From Sedimentitalea nanhaiensis DSM 24252 (GTDB taxonomy: Bacteria > Pseudomonadota > Alphaproteobacteria > Rhodobacterales > Rhodobacteraceae): a DNA stretch of 64,000 nucleotides. The notes under the pieces were generated by a model that worked only from the letters and a program-made list of their open reading frames with translations, did not search any database and had not been told where the DNA came from. Positions 62,458-64,000 of this stretch are shown one piece after another. The stretch lies in NCBI RefSeq assembly GCF_000473225.1, contig NZ_KI421509.1:3490868-3554867 (forward strand), read 5' to 3'. The position numbers were made by a program, and so were the translations under genes. The first letter of the stretch is position 1; each line of letters starts with the position of its first letter.

Positions 62458-63528
62458 ATGGCCGTCACACGCACGGAAATCGAAAACAGCCTGTCAAAGC
62501 TGGAATTGCCCGATGGCGGCACCCTTGTCAGCCGCGATATGATTCGGGCCCTGACCATCGAAGGGCGCGCGGTGCGCTTTGTGATCGAGGCTCCGACACC
62601 CGAGATTGCGCGCCATATGGAACCGCTGCGGCGTGCGGCCGAGGCGGCAGTGGCCGCGCTGGACGGGGTCGAGAGCGTGTCGGTGGCGCTGACCGCCCAT
62701 GGCCCCGCGCAGAAACCGGCGGCGCCGGGCCTGAAGATCGGCGGGCATCCCAAGGCGCAGGACGGCCCGACCAAACCGGGTGGCGTGGATCGCATTCTGG
62801 CGATTGCATCGGGCAAGGGCGGGGTGGGCAAATCGACGGTCTCGTCGAATCTGGCGGTGGCGCTGGCGCGGGCGGGGCGCAAGGTGGGCCTGTTGGATGC
62901 GGATATATACGGTCCCAGCCAGCCGCGGATGATGGGGGCATCGGGACGTCCCGCCAGCCCGGATGGCAAGACCATCATTCCGCTGCAGGCCCATGGGGTC
63001 ACGCTGATGTCGATCGGCTTCATGATGGAAGAGGGCAAGGCGGTGATCTGGCGCGGACCGATGCTGATGGGGGCGTTGCAACAGATGCTGGGTCAGGTCG
63101 AATGGGGCAAGCTGGACGTGCTGATTGTCGATCTGCCGCCGGGCACCGGGGATGTGCAGCTGACATTATGTACCAAAAGCCAGCTGACCGGGGCCATCGT
63201 GGTCAGCACGCCGCAGGATGTGGCGCTGATCGATGCGCGCAAGGCGCTGGACATGTTTGCCACGCTCAAGACACCGGTTTTGGGTTTGATCGAGAATATG
63301 TCGACCTTTGTCTGTCCCGATTGTGGATCGGAACATCGGATTTTCGGCCATGGCGGCGTGGCGGCCGAGGCCGAAAAGATGGGTGTACCGCTGTTGGGGA
63401 GCTTGCCGATCGATCTGGACACCCGGCTGGCCGGGGATGCGGGCACGCCGATTGCGGCGGGCGATGGGCCGGCAGCACAGGCCTATGCGCAGATGGCGGA
63501 ACGGTTGATCGCGGGGGGCATGGCCTGA
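62458..63528 (+). CDS. apbC: Iron-sulfur cluster carrier protein ApbC/Mrp
   Basis: 356 residues. An N-terminal DUF59-type (MIP18) domain (residues 1-80) is followed by the deviant Walker [21 protein letters not shown] at about residue 118 and [30 protein letters not shown] is Walker B. The cluster-binding CxxC lies in [20 protein letters not shown]. It carries Fe-S clusters to apo-proteins. GGGAG lies about 9 nt upstream of ATG 62458. It is unrelated to the Mrp antiporter despite the shared name. Confidence 0.95.
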   Translation: MAVTRTEIENSLSKLELPDGGTLVSRDMIRALTIEGRAVRFVIEAPTPEIARHMEPLRRAAEAAVAALDGVESVSVALTAHGPAQKPAAPGLKIGGHPKAQDGPTKPGGVDRILAIASGKGGVGKSTVSSNLAVALARAGRKVGLLDADIYGPSQPRMMGASGRPASPDGKTIIPLQAHGVTLMSIGFMMEEGKAVIWRGPMLMGALQQMLGQVEWGKLDVLIVDLPPGTGDVQLTLCTKSQLTGAIVVSTPQDVALIDARKALDMFATLKTPVLGLIENMSTFVCPDCGSEHRIFGHGGVAAEAEKMGVPLLGSLPIDLDTRLAGDAGTPIAAGDGPAAQAYAQMAERLIAGGMA

Positions 63529-63565
63529 CGGGCCGCCGCGTCGCGGAAAATTGCGGGATGCGGTA

Positions 63566-63579
63566 TGGGAAATCGTGGG
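63566..63579 (+). promoter_or_regulatory. MraZ-like box pair 1
   Basis: TGGGAAATCGTGGG at 63566-63579 has two TGGG words 10 bp apart, the spacing of E. coli MraZ half-sites. It lies 38 bases after the apbC stop. An identical 14-mer is at 63713-63726. Assignment to MraZ is inference. Confidence 0.45.
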
Positions 63580-63712
63580 ACGGGGCGGCCTGACGCAGTC
63601 GGCGCGCGACGGGAATCGCTGTTTCGGCCTCCGGTTGCGGAGGTGAAATTGGCAATCCTGTTGGGAACAAAGCGCGAATATCAAAAAATCGAACAAATGG
63701 GTCAAAGTTTTT

Positions 63713-63726
63713 TGGGAAATCGTGGG
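63713..63726 (+). promoter_or_regulatory. MraZ-like box pair 2
   Basis: TGGGAAATCGTGGG, identical to the pair at 63566. A further TGGG at 63698 is out of phase with this pair. Two exact copies of a 14-mer within 150 bases of non-coding DNA suggest selection. Confidence 0.45.
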
Positions 63727-63845
63727 CCAGCTTCTGTTTTGCCGCCCATGTGCCATATCTTGTGGCTTGGCGGCCACATGCCTACCAAAAGGGCGAAGTA
63801 TTAAGCAAAGGTTACCGGATTTTTCTTGCGATCATCTCTCGATCT

Positions 63846-63909
63846 CCCAAGAGAATATACGTTTTCCCACAAAAAACTGTTGCCACCCATGAATTCCCAT
63901 GGCATCCCT
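63846..63909 (-). promoter_or_regulatory. Phased TGGG boxes on the minus strand
   Basis: CCCA occurs at 63846, 63866, 63886 and 63896, and CCCT at 63906; all start positions are 6 modulo 10. On the minus strand this reads as TGGG words on one helix face, with two immediately adjacent (TGGGAATTCATGGG). Chance phasing of five short words is possible but unlikely. Confidence 0.4.
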
Positions 63910-64000
63910 TGTTCATCGGATGAGGAAGACAGCAGGGGCACCAAACGACCCCGAACCAATAATAAGCAGGTTTCATACAGGCTTCGACTTCATCAGACCA

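Larger units (their letters stand above)
63529..64000. other. Long non-coding region rich in 10-bp-phased TGGG/CCCA boxes
   Basis: No gene is visible in the last 470 bases. Repeated TGGG and CCCA words occur in phase with a 10-bp period (see the box entries). The region resembles the leader of a dcw cell-division cluster, whose first gene mraZ would lie beyond the window. That reading is inferred; I cannot see mraZ. Confidence 0.45.

Noticed and set aside
63565-63804. 79-residue ORF as a possible mraZ or other gene
   Set aside because: No MraZ sequence features (no SpoVT-like repeats) and no ribosome site; it runs through both TGGG box pairs.
1-64000. Prophage, insertion sequence or integron
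   Set aside because: No transposase, integrase, capsid or terminase gene was found, and no terminal inverted repeats flank any block.

Overview
The window looks like a chromosomal segment of a marine alphaproteobacterium of the order Rhodobacterales (Roseobacter group). Supporting signs are high G+C content, dense operons with ATGA-type stop/start overlaps, a NAD(P)H-dehydrogenase-like/SelD fusion, acyl-CoA synthetase and dehydrogenase genes resembling the DmdB and DmdC families, and a DUF1127 gene followed by hairpin RNAs with CCUCCUCCC loops. No phage, plasmid, insertion-sequence or CRISPR genes are visible. Almost everything is housekeeping or conserved accessory content.

Layout. 0-2.3 kb: a small glycine-zipper protein, a short outer-membrane-like protein and a divergent AraC regulator with paired operator-like repeats, then tRNA-Tyr. 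2.5-5.8 kb: rlmB, a membrane protein, a small zinc-ribbon protein, a YHS-domain protein and a CoA-binding protein. 5.9-8.8 kb: hisE, hisF and hisA with DUF302 and DUF2147 genes between or beside them. 8.8-13.6 kb: a membrane protein with a degenerate peptidase-like motif, an acyl-CoA synthetase, a sulfotransferase and a BNR/sialidase-fold protein. 13.6-22 kb: a beta-oxidation block (fadB/J-like, thiolase, GST, acyl-CoA dehydrogenase) with two MerR regulators and two hotdog thioesterases. 22-30.7 kb: MATE transporter, ArsC-like protein, pyrD, DUF952, 5'-nucleotidase, SRAP/YedK, then mnmH and selD converging and overlapping. 30.8-40.6 kb: DUF302, a TPP enzyme, a TTC38-like TPR protein, opgC-opgG-opgH for osmoregulated periplasmic glucans, an esterase and a rhodanese. 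40.9-48.5 kb: a nine-gene Mrp-type cation/proton antiporter operon with three large antiporter-like subunits. 48.6-57.5 kb: class III aminotransferase, hisH, hisB, an AsnC-type domain, tRNA-Gly, small proteins, pyruvate carboxylase and an FMN hydroxyacid dehydrogenase. 57.8-64 kb: a UvrD/PcrA helicase, cardiolipin synthase, tandem cuckoo-type RNAs with their DUF1127 gene, the iron-sulfur carrier apbC/mrp, and a right-hand non-coding region rich in 10-bp-phased TGGG/CCCA boxes, as expected upstream of a cell-division (mraZ) cluster.

How the genes fit together. The five his genes are all on the minus strand, in the order B-H-(41 kb)-A-F-E, so an ancestral his operon seems to have been split by a large segment that carries the fatty-acid, selenium, glucan and antiporter blocks. 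Glucan synthesis and the antiporter cluster both serve osmotic and ionic homeostasis. SelD and MnmH supply and use selenophosphate for tRNA selenouridine. The least explained structures are two short arrays of 11-bp CGTACATA-type units lying in convergent intergenic gaps 46.8 kb apart.
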